A DNA stretch of 64,000 nt from Variovorax paradoxus_P (GTDB lineage Bacteria; Pseudomonadota; Gammaproteobacteria; Burkholderiales; Burkholderiaceae_C). Below the pieces are notes generated by a model that saw nothing but the letters and a program-made list of their open reading frames with translations, was not told the origin of the DNA and searched no databases. This document shows positions 21,927 through 30,450 of the stretch, one piece after another. The stretch is taken from assembly GCF_050627025.1 (NCBI RefSeq), contig NZ_CP192472.1; one strand, 5' to 3'. Positions within the stretch are counted from its first letter, which is position 1, and each line of letters begins with the position of its first letter. The position numbers and the translations under genes are program-made.

Positions 21927-22880
21927 ATGACAGAACCGACCGCTTTCGACGTTGCCCTGTTCGGTGAGGCCATGCTGCTGCTGGTGGCCGACAGGCCCGG
22001 CCCGCTGGAAAACGCGCAGTCATTTCACAAGCGCACCGCGGGCGCCGAAACCAACGTGGCCATCGGCCTTTCGCGCCTGGGTCTCAAGGTGGGCTGGGCC
22101 AGCCGCCTCGGTACCGATTCAATGGGCCGCACGCTGCTGGCGACCATGCGGGCCGAAGGCATCGACTGCTCGCACGTGATCTGCGACCCGACGCAGCGTA
22201 CCGGTTTTCAGTTCAAGGGACGCGTTACCGACGGCAGCGACCCGCCGGTCGAGTACCACCGCAAGGGTTCGGCCGCGAGCCACATGGGCCCGGCCGATGT
22301 CGATGAGGCTTGGCTGCGTTCGGCACGCCACCTGCATGCCACGGGCGTGTTCGCGGCTATTTCCGACACCAGCCTGCAGGCCGCGCTCGAGACGATGGAC
22401 GTGATGCGCGGGGCGGGCCGCAGCATCTCGTTCGACACCAATCTGCGGCCCACGCTCTGGTCGTCCAAAGAAACCATGCGCCACTGGATCAACGAGCTGG
22501 CCTCGCGCGCCGACTGGGTGCTGCCTGGCATCGAAGAGGGGCTGCTGCTTACCGGGCATACCCAGCCTGAAGACGTGGCGCGCTTTTATCGTGAGCGCGG
22601 CGCAAAACTGGTGGTCGTCAAGCTCGGTTCCGAAGGTGCGTACTACGACAGCGACGTGGCCGGCACCGGACGCGTCGACGGTTTTCCCGTGAAGGAAGTG
22701 ATCGACACCGTTGGCGCTGGCGACGGTTTTGCGGCCGGCGTGGTGAGCGCATTGCTCGAAGGCAAGAGCGTGCCCGAGGCCGTTCGCCGCGGTGCGTGGA
22801 TCGGCGCACGCGCGGTGCAGGTACTGGGCGATACCGAAGGCCTGCCCACACGCGCCGAACTCGAAGAAGCAGGACTCTGA
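21927..22880 (+). CDS. kguK: PfkB-family sugar-acid kinase, KguK-like
   Basis: A 317-residue ribokinase-family enzyme. The N-terminal GEAMLLL strand, the glycine-rich KRTAGAETNVAIGLSRLG and the C-terminal PfkB signature DTVGAGDGFAAGVV with the catalytic Asp are clear. The closest annotated activities are 2-keto-3-deoxygluconate and 2-ketogluconate kinases. In this operon a 2-ketogluconate kinase producing the 6-phosphate is the simplest assignment. It starts six bases after the previous stop. Confidence 0.8.
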   Translation: MTEPTAFDVALFGEAMLLLVADRPGPLENAQSFHKRTAGAETNVAIGLSRLGLKVGWASRLGTDSMGRTLLATMRAEGIDCSHVICDPTQRTGFQFKGRVTDGSDPPVEYHRKGSAASHMGPADVDEAWLRSARHLHATGVFAAISDTSLQAALETMDVMRGAGRSISFDTNLRPTLWSSKETMRHWINELASRADWVLPGIEEGLLLTGHTQPEDVARFYRERGAKLVVVKLGSEGAYYDSDVAGTGRVDGFPVKEVIDTVGAGDGFAAGVVSALLEGKSVPEAVRRGAWIGARAVQVLGDTEGLPTRAELEEAGL

Positions 22881-22882
22881 TC

Positions 22883-23866
22883 GTGACCGAAAAAAAGAAC
22901 GTGCTCGTCTTCAGGGCGCTGCCTCAAGACCAGCTGGCGCGCCTGCAGGCTGCGCATCATGTGACCATTGCCGACCCGCGCAAGGAGCCCGAGGCATTTG
23001 CCGCGGCGCTGCGCACTGCAAACGGCCTGATCGGCTCGAGCCACACGGTCGATGCGGCGCTGCTCGATGCGGCGCCGCAGCTGCAGGTGATCTCCAGCGT
23101 GTCGGTCGGCGTCGACAACTATCCGCTGGCAGAGCTGAACAAGCGGGGCATCGTGCTGTGCCACACGCCCGACGTGCTCACCGAAACCGTGGCCGACACG
23201 GTGTTCGCGATCCTGATGGCTACGCAGCGCCGCGTGGTCGAGCTGTCGAACCTCGTGCGCGAAGGCCGCTGGACGAAGAACATCGGCGAAGAATTCTTTG
23301 GTACCGATGTGCATGGCAAGACGCTTGGAATTTTGGGCTTCGGCCGCATCGGCCAAGCCGTGGCACGGCGCGCGGCACTGGGCTTTGGCATGCCGGTGCT
23401 CTACCACTCGCGCAGGCCTGTCGACCTGGCCGCGCAGGCGCCGGAACTGCAAGGCCGTGCCACGCATATGCCGCTTGACGAACTGCTCTCGCGGTCGGAC
23501 ATCGTGCTGGCGATGCTTCCGCTCACCGATGCGACGCGCGGCATGATCGATGCCGGCTTCTTCGCGCGCATGAAGCCGGGGGCGTCCTTCATCAACGGCG
23601 GCCGCGGCGCCACGGTGAACGAAGCCGCCTTGCTGCACGCACTTGATCACGGCACGCTGCGCGCCGCCGGCCTCGACGTGTTCGCGAAAGAGCCGCTGCC
23701 CACCGATTCGCCGCTGCGCACGCATCCGCGCGTGACGCCGCTGCCGCACATTGGCTCGGCGACGCATGAGACGCGGCATGCCATGGCGGAATTGGCAACG
23801 ACGAACCTGCTGCAGATGCTGGCCGGCGAGAAGCCGACGGCGCCGTACGACACGGCGGCTGCATGA
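22883..23866 (+). CDS. kguD: D-2-hydroxyacid dehydrogenase, KguD/GhrB-like
   Basis: A 327-residue NAD(P)-dependent reductase that starts with GTG two bases after the kinase stop. The Rossmann motif is GILGFGRIGQAVARR, the conserved Arg is in NGGRGATVNE, the Glu in DVFAKEP and the catalytic His in LPHIGSAT. The family covers glyoxylate, hydroxypyruvate and 2-ketogluconate reductases. In the kgu pathway KguD reduces 2-keto-6-phosphogluconate to 6-phosphogluconate, which fits this context. Confidence 0.82.
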   Translation: MTEKKNVLVFRALPQDQLARLQAAHHVTIADPRKEPEAFAAALRTANGLIGSSHTVDAALLDAAPQLQVISSVSVGVDNYPLAELNKRGIVLCHTPDVLTETVADTVFAILMATQRRVVELSNLVREGRWTKNIGEEFFGTDVHGKTLGILGFGRIGQAVARRAALGFGMPVLYHSRRPVDLAAQAPELQGRATHMPLDELLSRSDIVLAMLPLTDATRGMIDAGFFARMKPGASFINGGRGATVNEAALLHALDHGTLRAAGLDVFAKEPLPTDSPLRTHPRVTPLPHIGSATHETRHAMAELATTNLLQMLAGEKPTAPYDTAAA

Positions 23867-23879
23867 CGGTTGCCCTCGG

Positions 23880-23992
23880 GTTCTTCTCCCTCCTCCACTG
23901 GGGGAGGGCAGGGGTGGGGGCAAGCGGCGCAACCATTGCGCGCCCTGCCTGCCCCCATCCCAACCTTCCCCCAGCGGGGGAAGGAGAAGAAC
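23880..23992. repeat. Inverted repeat with 43-base arms, overlaps ptxS ribosome site
   Basis: The left arm 23880-23922 and right arm 23950-23992 are imperfect inverted copies, both built around G-rich and C-rich blocks such as CTGGGGGA and TCCCCCAG. Each arm also has its own smaller dyad, so a branched or long hairpin is possible. This is the style of intergenic palindromic repeats seen in Comamonadaceae and Burkholderiales. The right arm contains the GGGGGAAGGAG ribosome site of the next gene and ends two bases before its ATG. Confidence 0.8.
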
Positions 23993-23993
23993 C

Positions 23994-25019
23994 ATGAAAC
24001 CCACAGGCCGCGCCACCATCGCCGACGTCGCCGAAGCGGCAGGCGTTTCCAAGGCCACCGTCTCGCGCTTTCTCAATCACCGCGAGCGCCTCTTGAGCCA
24101 CGACATCGCGGCGCGCGTGGAGGCGGCCATCGCCAAGCTGGCCTACACGCCCAGCCCGATGGCGCAGGCGCTGAGCCACGGGCGCTCGCGTCTCATCGGC
24201 CTGATCGTGGCCGACATCACCAATCCTTACTCCGTGGCCGTATTGCGCGGCGCCGAGAAGGCCTGCCAGGACGCGGGCTACCTGGTGATGCTGTTCAATC
24301 TGGGCAACGAGAGCGAACGGGAGCGCGAGGCCATCGATGCGCTCGCGGGCTACCAGGTCGACGGCTTCATTCTCAACACACTGGGGCGCGGCAGCAACGT
24401 GGTCGATGCAGTCACGCTGCACGGCAAGCCTGCGGTGCTGGTCGACCGGCGGCATACCGGGATGCACACCGATTTTGTCTCGCTCGACAACCATTCAGCC
24501 ATGCGCGACACCTGCGGCCATCTGGTCGAAGGCGGCTACCGCGAACTGCTCTACGTGACAGAGCCGCAAAAAGGCGTGAGCTCGCGGCGTGAACGCACCG
24601 CCGCCTTCGGTGCGTGCGTGGCGGCGCACGAGCCGCGCGTGGCGGGCGAGGTGTTCGAAAGCGTCGAAGGAGAAAGCGATGCGCTCGACGATGCCTTGCG
24701 CGCCTTGCATCGGCGTGCAAAGCGCGGCCGCCGTGCGGCAGTGGTTGCGGGCAATGCGGTGGTTACGCTGCGCATCGCCCAGGCCATGGCGCGCCTGGGA
24801 TGGCAATTCGGGCAAGAACTGGGCTTCGTCGGCTTCGACGATCCGGAGTGGGCTTCGCTCATCGGCCCCGGACTGAGCACCGTGGCGCAGCCGACCGACG
24901 CCATCGGCCGCTGCGCGGCTACGTGCCTGATCGAACGGCTGCAGGGGCTGGATGTGGCGGCTCGCCAGCTGCTGCTGCCGGGGCAACTGGTGGTGCGGGG
25001 CTCATCGCAGCCGGCGTAG
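23994..25019 (+). CDS. ptxS: LacI-family repressor, PtxS-like
   Basis: A 341-residue transcription factor. The N-terminal helix-turn-helix and hinge read TIADVAEAAGVSKATVSRFL followed by a YTPSPMAQALS hinge helix. A periplasmic-binding-protein-like effector domain follows (LIGLIVADITNPYSVAVLRG; GFVGFDDPEWASLIGP). Operon position and the PtxS-type palindrome at 18100 identify it as the likely local repressor, expected to be relieved by 2-ketogluconate. The 3' end overlaps the convergent HNH gene by 101 bases. A palindromic repeat occupies its leader. Confidence 0.82.
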   Translation: MKPTGRATIADVAEAAGVSKATVSRFLNHRERLLSHDIAARVEAAIAKLAYTPSPMAQALSHGRSRLIGLIVADITNPYSVAVLRGAEKACQDAGYLVMLFNLGNESEREREAIDALAGYQVDGFILNTLGRGSNVVDAVTLHGKPAVLVDRRHTGMHTDFVSLDNHSAMRDTCGHLVEGGYRELLYVTEPQKGVSSRRERTAAFGACVAAHEPRVAGEVFESVEGESDALDDALRALHRRAKRGRRAAVVAGNAVVTLRIAQAMARLGWQFGQELGFVGFDDPEWASLIGPGLSTVAQPTDAIGRCAATCLIERLQGLDVAARQLLLPGQLVVRGSSQPA

Positions 25020-25317
25020 CAGCCGGCGCAGCGGCGGAGCGATCCACAGCGCCAACGAGGCGGCTGAGTTCGACGCGCTCGGCAATCCAGCGCTCGAAAT
25101 TCCGTTCGGCCTGCAGCTTGAACTCGTTGCGCGTGCGGTTGCAGATTGCGTGGGCGAGGCGGCGGTGCTTCTGCTTGCGCACGCCGCCCAGCGTCGAGTC
25201 GTTCAGGTGTTCGATGGTGGCTGAATCGGGCGTGCTGCGAGGCTCCGCAAAATCCATCGGCAAGCCGCACCAGTGGCAGTTGTTGCCGAAGGACGAGCGC
25301 AGTGCCTGCACGCTCAT
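24919..25317 (-). CDS. Small HNH-nuclease-like protein
   Basis: A 132-residue protein. The first 75 residues look like an HNH zinc module: CHWCGLPM, then TIEHLNDSTLGG, then LAHAICNRTRN. The remaining about 45 residues are Ala/Pro-rich and probably disordered. It is the last gene of the leftward amidoligase operon, 27 bases after ridA, and its tail is antisense to the 3' end of ptxS for 101 bases. Nuclease activity is possible but not shown. Confidence 0.65.
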   Translation of the reverse strand: MSVQALRSSFGNNCHWCGLPMDFAEPRSTPDSATIEHLNDSTLGGVRKQKHRRLAHAICNRTRNEFKLQAERNFERWIAERVELSRLVGAVDRSAAAPAATPAAMSPAPPVAPAAAAGEPPHPAPAAVRSGT

Positions 25318-25344
25318 GGCTGTTGCTGCCCGCGCAGGATCCGG

Positions 25345-25803
25345 TCAGCCGACTTCGGCAACCAGGTCGATCTCGACGCAGGCGCCCATTGGCACCTGTG
25401 CCACGCCGAACGCGCTGCGTGCATGCGAGCCCTTTTCGGCGCCGAACACTTCGGCAAACAGTTCGCTGGCTCCGTTGGTCACCAGGTGCTGCTCGGTGAA
25501 AGTGCCGACGGAGTTCACCAGGCTCATGACCTTGACGATGCGCGTGATCTTGTTCAGGTCGCCAACGGCCGCGTGCAGCGTGCCCAGCAGGTCGATGGCA
25601 ATGGCGCGTGCGGCCTGCTTGCCTTCTTCGGTGCTGATGTTGGCGCCGAGCTGCCCGGTCCAGACCTTGCCGTCCTTCTTGGCGATGTGGCCCGAAAGAA
25701 AAACCAGGTTGCCGGTGCGCACAAAGGGCACATAGGCCGCGGCGGGGGCGGCGACCGGGGGCAGGGTGATGCCGAGGTTGGAAAGCTTGTCGTAAACGCT
25801 CAT
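25345..25803 (-). CDS. RidA-family protein (YjgF/YER057c/UK114)
   Basis: A 152-residue protein of the RidA superfamily, which includes enamine/imine deaminases. It shows the family features VRTGNLVFLSGHIAKKDGKVW, a central NLLG-like helix AIDLLGTLHAAVGDLNKI and C-terminal VPMGACVEIDLVAEV. The usual catalytic Arg position (RSAFGVAQVPMGACVE) is present. The length and the TFTEQHLVTNGASEL region suggest a RidA subfamily other than the archetype. Its start overlaps the stop of the small transglutaminase gene by four bases. Confidence 0.85.
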   Translation of the reverse strand: MSVYDKLSNLGITLPPVAAPAAAYVPFVRTGNLVFLSGHIAKKDGKVWTGQLGANISTEEGKQAARAIAIDLLGTLHAAVGDLNKITRIVKVMSLVNSVGTFTEQHLVTNGASELFAEVFGAEKGSHARSAFGVAQVPMGACVEIDLVAEVG

Positions 25804-26804
25804 TGGAGATCCTTGTCCGAGGGTTGCGATTGAATCTGGGATTGTGTCTGTGACTGCGTCTGCGATTGTGACTGCGCCGCTTGCGCAGCCTGCGTGCGCA
25901 GCTCTTCAATCGGTTGCACGGTGACACCCACCTTGAGTGTGTGGCGCGCCCCGCCGTGCAGCACTCCCCGCATGGGCGACACGTCGGAATAGTCCCGGCC
26001 GATGGCGAGCGCCACATAGTCTTCGCCCGGCTGGCGCCCATTGGTGGGGTCGAACTCGGCCCAGCCGCCGGCGCTCTCGGGGCCGTCGCCATTGCCGGGC
26101 AGGTACACCGACACCCAGGCGTGCGATGCATCGGCACCCACAAGCCGCGGCTGGCCCGGCGGCGGCTGCGTGAGCAGGTAGCCGCTCACGTAGCGAGCGG
26201 GCAGGCCCATTACGCGAAAGCAGGCAATCATGATGTGGGCGAAGTCCTGGCACACGCCCTTGCGCTGAGCGAGCGCCTCGACGGCAGGCGTGCTGATTTC
26301 GGTGCTGTCGGCGTCGTAGGCAAAGTCGCGGTACATGCGCTCGGTGAGGTCCATTGCAACGTCGAAGGTCGGTCGCTCGGGCGCGAAGCTTGCGCGCGCA
26401 TAGGCGGCAAAGTCATCGTGGCGGGGCACGTAGGGCGACGGAAAAACGAACTCCGAGGCCGCATCGAAGGTGGCGTCCTTGCGGTAACGAAAGCGCTCGC
26501 GAACGGCCTCCCAGGGCAGGTCGCGCGCGACGGCCGGCGACAACACGGGCTCCGAGGTTTCGACCACGCTTTCGGCGGTGACCACCAGGCTGTCGTGCGT
26601 GGCTTCGAGCGCAAAGAAGGCGCGGGTGTTGCCGTACACGTCGGGCAGTTCGTTACGCTGCGCGGGCTGCGGCTCGATGGCGAGCTTGTGGCTGACCAGC
26701 CGCTGCGACGAGGTGGCCAGGGGCTTCAGGTGGGCCAGGTGCTGCGCCGTTTCGACCGGAGGCGAATACTCGTAGCGGGTTTCGTGCGTGACGTGAAGAA
26801 GCAT
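25800..26804 (-). CDS. Transglutaminase-like protein, bacterial N-terminal domain type
   Basis: A 334-residue protein. Residues 1-80 form the bacterial transglutaminase-like N-terminal beta domain (starting MLLHVTHETRYEYS). The papain-like catalytic triad is Cys185 (GVCQDFAH), His228 (ASHAWV) and Asp252 (EFDPTNG). The C-terminus carries a Gln-Ser/Gln-Thr dipeptide tract. Such proteins accompany ATP-grasp and alpha-E proteins in a predicted peptide-synthesis/processing system. There is no signal peptide, so action in the cytosol is likely. Its stop overlaps the ridA start. Confidence 0.85.
   Translation of the reverse strand: MLLHVTHETRYEYSPPVETAQHLAHLKPLATSSQRLVSHKLAIEPQPAQRNELPDVYGNTRAFFALEATHDSLVVTAESVVETSEPVLSPAVARDLPWEAVRERFRYRKDATFDAASEFVFPSPYVPRHDDFAAYARASFAPERPTFDVAMDLTERMYRDFAYDADSTEISTPAVEALAQRKGVCQDFAHIMIACFRVMGLPARYVSGYLLTQPPPGQPRLVGADASHAWVSVYLPGNGDGPESAGGWAEFDPTNGRQPGEDYVALAIGRDYSDVSPMRGVLHGGARHTLKVGVTVQPIEELRTQAAQAAQSQSQTQSQTQSQIQSQPSDKDLQ
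25824..25874. repeat. Hexamer-type repeat encoding a (Gln-Ser/Thr)n tract
   Basis: Seventeen codons in the small transglutaminase gene alternate Gln with Ser, Thr or once Ile. On the plus strand the DNA is a run of ctg/ttg codon complements every six bases. Similar tracts occur at 30173-30208 and 38196-38219. Confidence 0.8.
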
Positions 26805-26826
26805 GGGTTTCCTGCTGCGGCGGGTT

Positions 26827-27654
26827 CTACCTGAGCGTGCTGCCGAAATATGCCGCATAGATCTTGTCGTAGCTGCCGTCGGCTTTGATGTCGTCGAAGC
26901 CCTTGTTGATTCGGGCCAGGAGTTCCGCATTGCCTTTCTTGACCGCAATGCCGTATTGCTCGGCCGGAAAGGCCGCGTCGCTCACCGTCTTGAAGCCGCC
27001 GCCTGGGTTGTTGGCAAGGTAGTGCTCCACCACGCCGTTGTCGGCCACCACGGCCTGTACGCCGCCGGCTTCGAGTTCCTTCAGCGCGAGCGGCGTGGAT
27101 TCGAAGCGCTTGATGTTGCCGCTCGACTTGCCCTGGAGCTTGCCGACCACCTCGTCGCCCGTGGTGCCGTTCTGTACGCCGACCTTCATTGCCTTGAGGT
27201 CTTCGAACCTGGCAACCTGTGCGTCGCGCCGGACCGCAATGAGCTGCCTGGCTTCGAAGTAGGGCTTCGAAAAATCCATGGTCTGGCGGCGCTCGGCGGT
27301 GATGGTGATGGCCGACACGAGCAGGTCGCGGTCGCCCTGGTCGAGCGCGTTGAAGATGCCTTCCCACGGCGTGTTGACGAACTTCACCTTGAAGCCGGCC
27401 TTGCCCGCAATTGCCTTGACCACGTCGATATCGAAGCCGACGATTTCGCCTTTTTCGTTCTGCGACTCGAAGGGGGTGTAGGCAGCATCGGTGCCGACCA
27501 CCAGCACCCGCGGCGGCGCTGGCGGAGGCGGCGTCGCGTTGGCGGAGGCGGTGGCTGTATCGGGCTCTTGCTTGCCGCAGCCGGCCAGCGCAAGGCAAGC
27601 AAGGCAGGCAAGAAGACCAGCGGCAATCCACTTGGTGCGTCGGTTGGCGGGCAT
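26827..27654 (-). CDS. Orphan amino-acid-type substrate-binding lipoprotein
   Basis: A 275-residue member of solute-binding protein family 3. The signal peptide ends in the lipobox LAGC, followed by a Thr/Ala/Pro linker. The binding core has VLVVGTDAAYTPFESQNEKG, IVGFDIDVVKAIAG and LLVSAITITAERRQTMDFSKPY, the pattern of polar or basic amino-acid binders such as ArtJ or HisJ. No permease or ATPase gene is adjacent. It lies inside the amidoligase operon, 28 bases after the ATP-grasp/alpha-E gene and 22 before the small transglutaminase gene. It may bind a substrate or product of that system. Confidence 0.87.
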   Translation of the reverse strand: MPANRRTKWIAAGLLACLACLALAGCGKQEPDTATASANATPPPPAPPRVLVVGTDAAYTPFESQNEKGEIVGFDIDVVKAIAGKAGFKVKFVNTPWEGIFNALDQGDRDLLVSAITITAERRQTMDFSKPYFEARQLIAVRRDAQVARFEDLKAMKVGVQNGTTGDEVVGKLQGKSSGNIKRFESTPLALKELEAGGVQAVVADNGVVEHYLANNPGGGFKTVSDAAFPAEQYGIAVKKGNAELLARINKGFDDIKADGSYDKIYAAYFGSTLR

Positions 27655-27682
27655 GTTGCGGCCTCCTTCAGAAAAGGCGTGT

Positions 27683-30436
27683 TCAGGCGCCGACCGAACG
27701 CAGCGATTCCGACGTGAGCGTGAAATAGCGCGTGCCGATGGCGTCGGACACATGGTAGGCCGCGGTTTCGCAGTTGGCGAGAAGCTGCACCAACGCAGGG
27801 TAGTTGGCATCGGCTCCGGCGGCGCACAGATGCTCGAGCGTCCAGCTGGCGGGGTCGGGCAACTCGTAAGACAGGGCGGTGAGCTTGCCGGGTGCGCTGC
27901 CCGCAAGGCGCGCAATGCGCCCGCGCAGCGTTTGCGTGACCCACGCCAGCGACCGGGGATTCTCGGCATCGAGTACCAGCAAATCGACCAGCGTGGCCAC
28001 GTCGCGCCGCTGCTGGTAGCGCGCATGAAAGGTGATGGTGCTGTCGAACAGCGCCACCATGGCCTCGAAGCCGCTCACCTCGTGCACGGCCCCATTCTCG
28101 AAGCCGGCCTCGAGCGCATTCGACAGAAAGCCCAGCCGCTCGATGTGGCGGCCGATCGACAGCAGGCGCCAGGCGTCGTCGCGCGTCATGCGGTCGGTTT
28201 GTGCGCCGGTCATGGCGGCCAGCGCGGTGCTTGCAGATTCGAGCGCACGCAGTGCGGCGCCGGTGGCAAAGCTGCCTTCGCCCGCCTGCTCGGCCGCGCG
28301 CCGCAAAAACTCGGCCTCGGCACGCACGATCTGGTTCCAGTTGTCTTGCGAGAGGCGTTCGCGCACGGCCGCGGCGGCCTGCCGGATGCAGCGCAGGCTG
28401 AAGCCCACGCTACCGCCGCGATCCACATCGCCGAGTTCGGCGATCAGTGCGCGCTCGAACACGCGGCGCGACTGCGGTGCGCTGGGCACACCCGCAGGCA
28501 CCAACGCATTGCGCAGCGCCATGCGATGAAGCCAGTCGAGCAGCGTGCGCGACGACTGGTCTTCGCTGCCCAGGAGGTTGAGCGTGAGCCGCGCGAGCCG
28601 CACCGCGTTTTCTGCCCGCTCGGTGTAGCGGCCGAGCCAGAACATGTTTTCGGCCGCACGGCTGGTAACGGGCGCACGGTGCCGTGCGAGCGAGGCCGGC
28701 GTGGCGTGCGGCTGCAGCAGCGTGGTGCGGTCGACTTCGCCGTGCGTTTGCACCCACACGTCGGCGCTGCTGCCGCCGCGCTGCATGGAGGCGATCTGCG
28801 CATCGCGGCCGGCAAGCCGTGCCAGCCCGCCGGGCAGCACGCGCCACGACTGCGCGCCATCGCTCACGGCAAAAACACGCAGCAGCACCGCCCGCGGCGC
28901 AATGTGGCCGGGGCCCAGGTCATTGGCCCAGGTGGGCATTTGCGACAGCGGAAGGTAGCTCTGGATGGTGTGGGCTTCGCCGTCGCGCACGATGCGGCCG
29001 GCCCATTCGTCGAGCTGACGCCGGCTCAGCTCGCTGCCGAGCACCGCATCGAAGCTGGTCTGCCCGTCGAACCCGGGGTAGGTCGGCTTGATGGCGCATT
29101 CGCCCAGCTGAGGCAGCACGGCCTCGAGCGCGGCGCGCTCGCCGCACCACCAGGTCGGCAGCGCCGGCAGCTTGAGCTTTTCGCCGATGAGGCGGCGCGC
29201 AAGGCCCGGCAAGAAGCCCAGCAGCGCGGGCGATTCGAGAAATGCCGAACCCGGCATGTTGGCCACGAGCACATTGCCGGCCCGAATGGCCTGCAGCAGG
29301 CCCGGCACGCCCAGTGTGGAATCGGGCCGCAGTTCGAGCGGGTCGAGAAACTGGTCGTCCAGCCGCTTGATGAGCCCATGCACCGGGCGCAGGCCCTGCA
29401 ATGTCTTGAGATAGAGCCGCTGGTCGCGCACGGTGAGGTCGCTGCCCTCGACCAGCGTCACGCCGAGATAGCGCGCAAGGTAGGCGTGCTCGAAGTAGGT
29501 CTCGTTGTAGGGGCCTGGCGTGAGCAGTGCGATATGCGGCGGCACGCCGGCCGGGCACATGCGCTGCAGGCCGTCCATCATGGCGCTGTAGGTGGCCGCA
29601 AGGCGCTGCACCTGCAACGCCTCGAAGGCCTGCGGAAACTGGCGCGTAATGGCGAGCCGGTTTTCGAGCAGATAGCCCAGGCCCGAAGGCGCCTGCGTGC
29701 GCTGCGAAACCACCCACCAGTTGCCGTCGGGCCCGCGGGCCAGGTCGAAGGCCGCAATGTGCAGCCAGGTGTCGCCCGGCGGCTTTACGCCGTGCAGCGC
29801 GCGCAGGTAGCCGGGGTGCCCCCGCACGAGCGCCGGCGGCAAGAGGCCTTCGCTCAATAGTTGCTGCGGTCCGTAGACGTCGGCCATGACGCGATCGAGC
29901 ACGCGCACGCGCTGCAGCACGCCGGCTTCGATCTGGCTCCAGCTTTCGGGCGAGACGATCAGCGGAAAGAGGTCGAGCGACCAGGGGCGCTGGGGGCCAT
30001 CGGCATCTGCGTAGACGTTGTAGGTAACGCCGTTGTCGCGGATCTGCCGCTCCAGGTTGACCGCCCGCCGCGGCAGGTCGCCAAAGCCGCCCGGGCCGAG
30101 CTGCTCGAAAAATGCGTTCCAGGCGGGGGTAAGGGGCGGCTTCTCGTTGGAGGGCTGAGGCTGCTGGAGAACCTGGGTCTGTGTCTGCGTCTGCGACTGG
30201 GCCTGCGAAGGGTTTGGCGTAACCGCGGGTCGCTCGGCCGCCGCATCGTAGAGCATGGGCGGCGTGGCCAGCGCCGGCGCTGCGCCGGTAACCTGGCGCG
30301 GCGGCACCGCGGGCGTGGCCTGGCCGCGCAGTTCGTCGAAGTGGCCGGGCAGGGCGGCCGGGGCGAGCGCCGACGCCAGGGCGGCTGGAAACTCCAGCGC
30401 CTGGGCGTCGAACAGGGATTCGTTCAAAGGTTCCAC
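27683..30436 (-). CDS. Circularly permuted ATP-grasp / alpha-E fusion protein
   Basis: A 917-residue fusion. Residues 1-90 are low-complexity with a Gln-Thr tract. About 95-560 is the circularly permuted ATP-grasp ligase domain (DPLELRPDSTLGVPGLL; AIKPTYPGFDG; LLRVFAVSD; VLPGGLARLA). About 590-915 is the alpha-E helical domain (AENMFWLGRYTERAENAVRLAR; DDAWRLLSIGRHIERLGFL). Both modules recur as separate proteins at 36726 and 38265. Family knowledge predicts ATP-dependent peptide or amide bond formation. Compared with the stand-alone enzyme it lacks the glycine-rich loop after the ATP-grasp lysine. Confidence 0.87.
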   Translation of the reverse strand: MEPLNESLFDAQALEFPAALASALAPAALPGHFDELRGQATPAVPPRQVTGAAPALATPPMLYDAAAERPAVTPNPSQAQSQTQTQTQVLQQPQPSNEKPPLTPAWNAFFEQLGPGGFGDLPRRAVNLERQIRDNGVTYNVYADADGPQRPWSLDLFPLIVSPESWSQIEAGVLQRVRVLDRVMADVYGPQQLLSEGLLPPALVRGHPGYLRALHGVKPPGDTWLHIAAFDLARGPDGNWWVVSQRTQAPSGLGYLLENRLAITRQFPQAFEALQVQRLAATYSAMMDGLQRMCPAGVPPHIALLTPGPYNETYFEHAYLARYLGVTLVEGSDLTVRDQRLYLKTLQGLRPVHGLIKRLDDQFLDPLELRPDSTLGVPGLLQAIRAGNVLVANMPGSAFLESPALLGFLPGLARRLIGEKLKLPALPTWWCGERAALEAVLPQLGECAIKPTYPGFDGQTSFDAVLGSELSRRQLDEWAGRIVRDGEAHTIQSYLPLSQMPTWANDLGPGHIAPRAVLLRVFAVSDGAQSWRVLPGGLARLAGRDAQIASMQRGGSSADVWVQTHGEVDRTTLLQPHATPASLARHRAPVTSRAAENMFWLGRYTERAENAVRLARLTLNLLGSEDQSSRTLLDWLHRMALRNALVPAGVPSAPQSRRVFERALIAELGDVDRGGSVGFSLRCIRQAAAAVRERLSQDNWNQIVRAEAEFLRRAAEQAGEGSFATGAALRALESASTALAAMTGAQTDRMTRDDAWRLLSIGRHIERLGFLSNALEAGFENGAVHEVSGFEAMVALFDSTITFHARYQQRRDVATLVDLLVLDAENPRSLAWVTQTLRGRIARLAGSAPGKLTALSYELPDPASWTLEHLCAAGADANYPALVQLLANCETAAYHVSDAIGTRYFTLTSESLRSVGA
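30173..30208. repeat. Hexamer-type repeat encoding a (Gln-Thr/Ser)n tract
   Basis: Twelve codons in the N-terminal linker of the ATP-grasp/alpha-E fusion alternate Gln with Thr, Ser or Ala. The DNA pattern matches the tract in the small transglutaminase gene. Confidence 0.75.
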
Positions 30437-30450
30437 AGGGGATCGATTGT

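Noticed and set aside
27491..29860. A 789-codon rightward frame opposite the ATP-grasp/alpha-E gene
   Set aside because: Antisense shadow of a gene with conserved motifs on the other strand.
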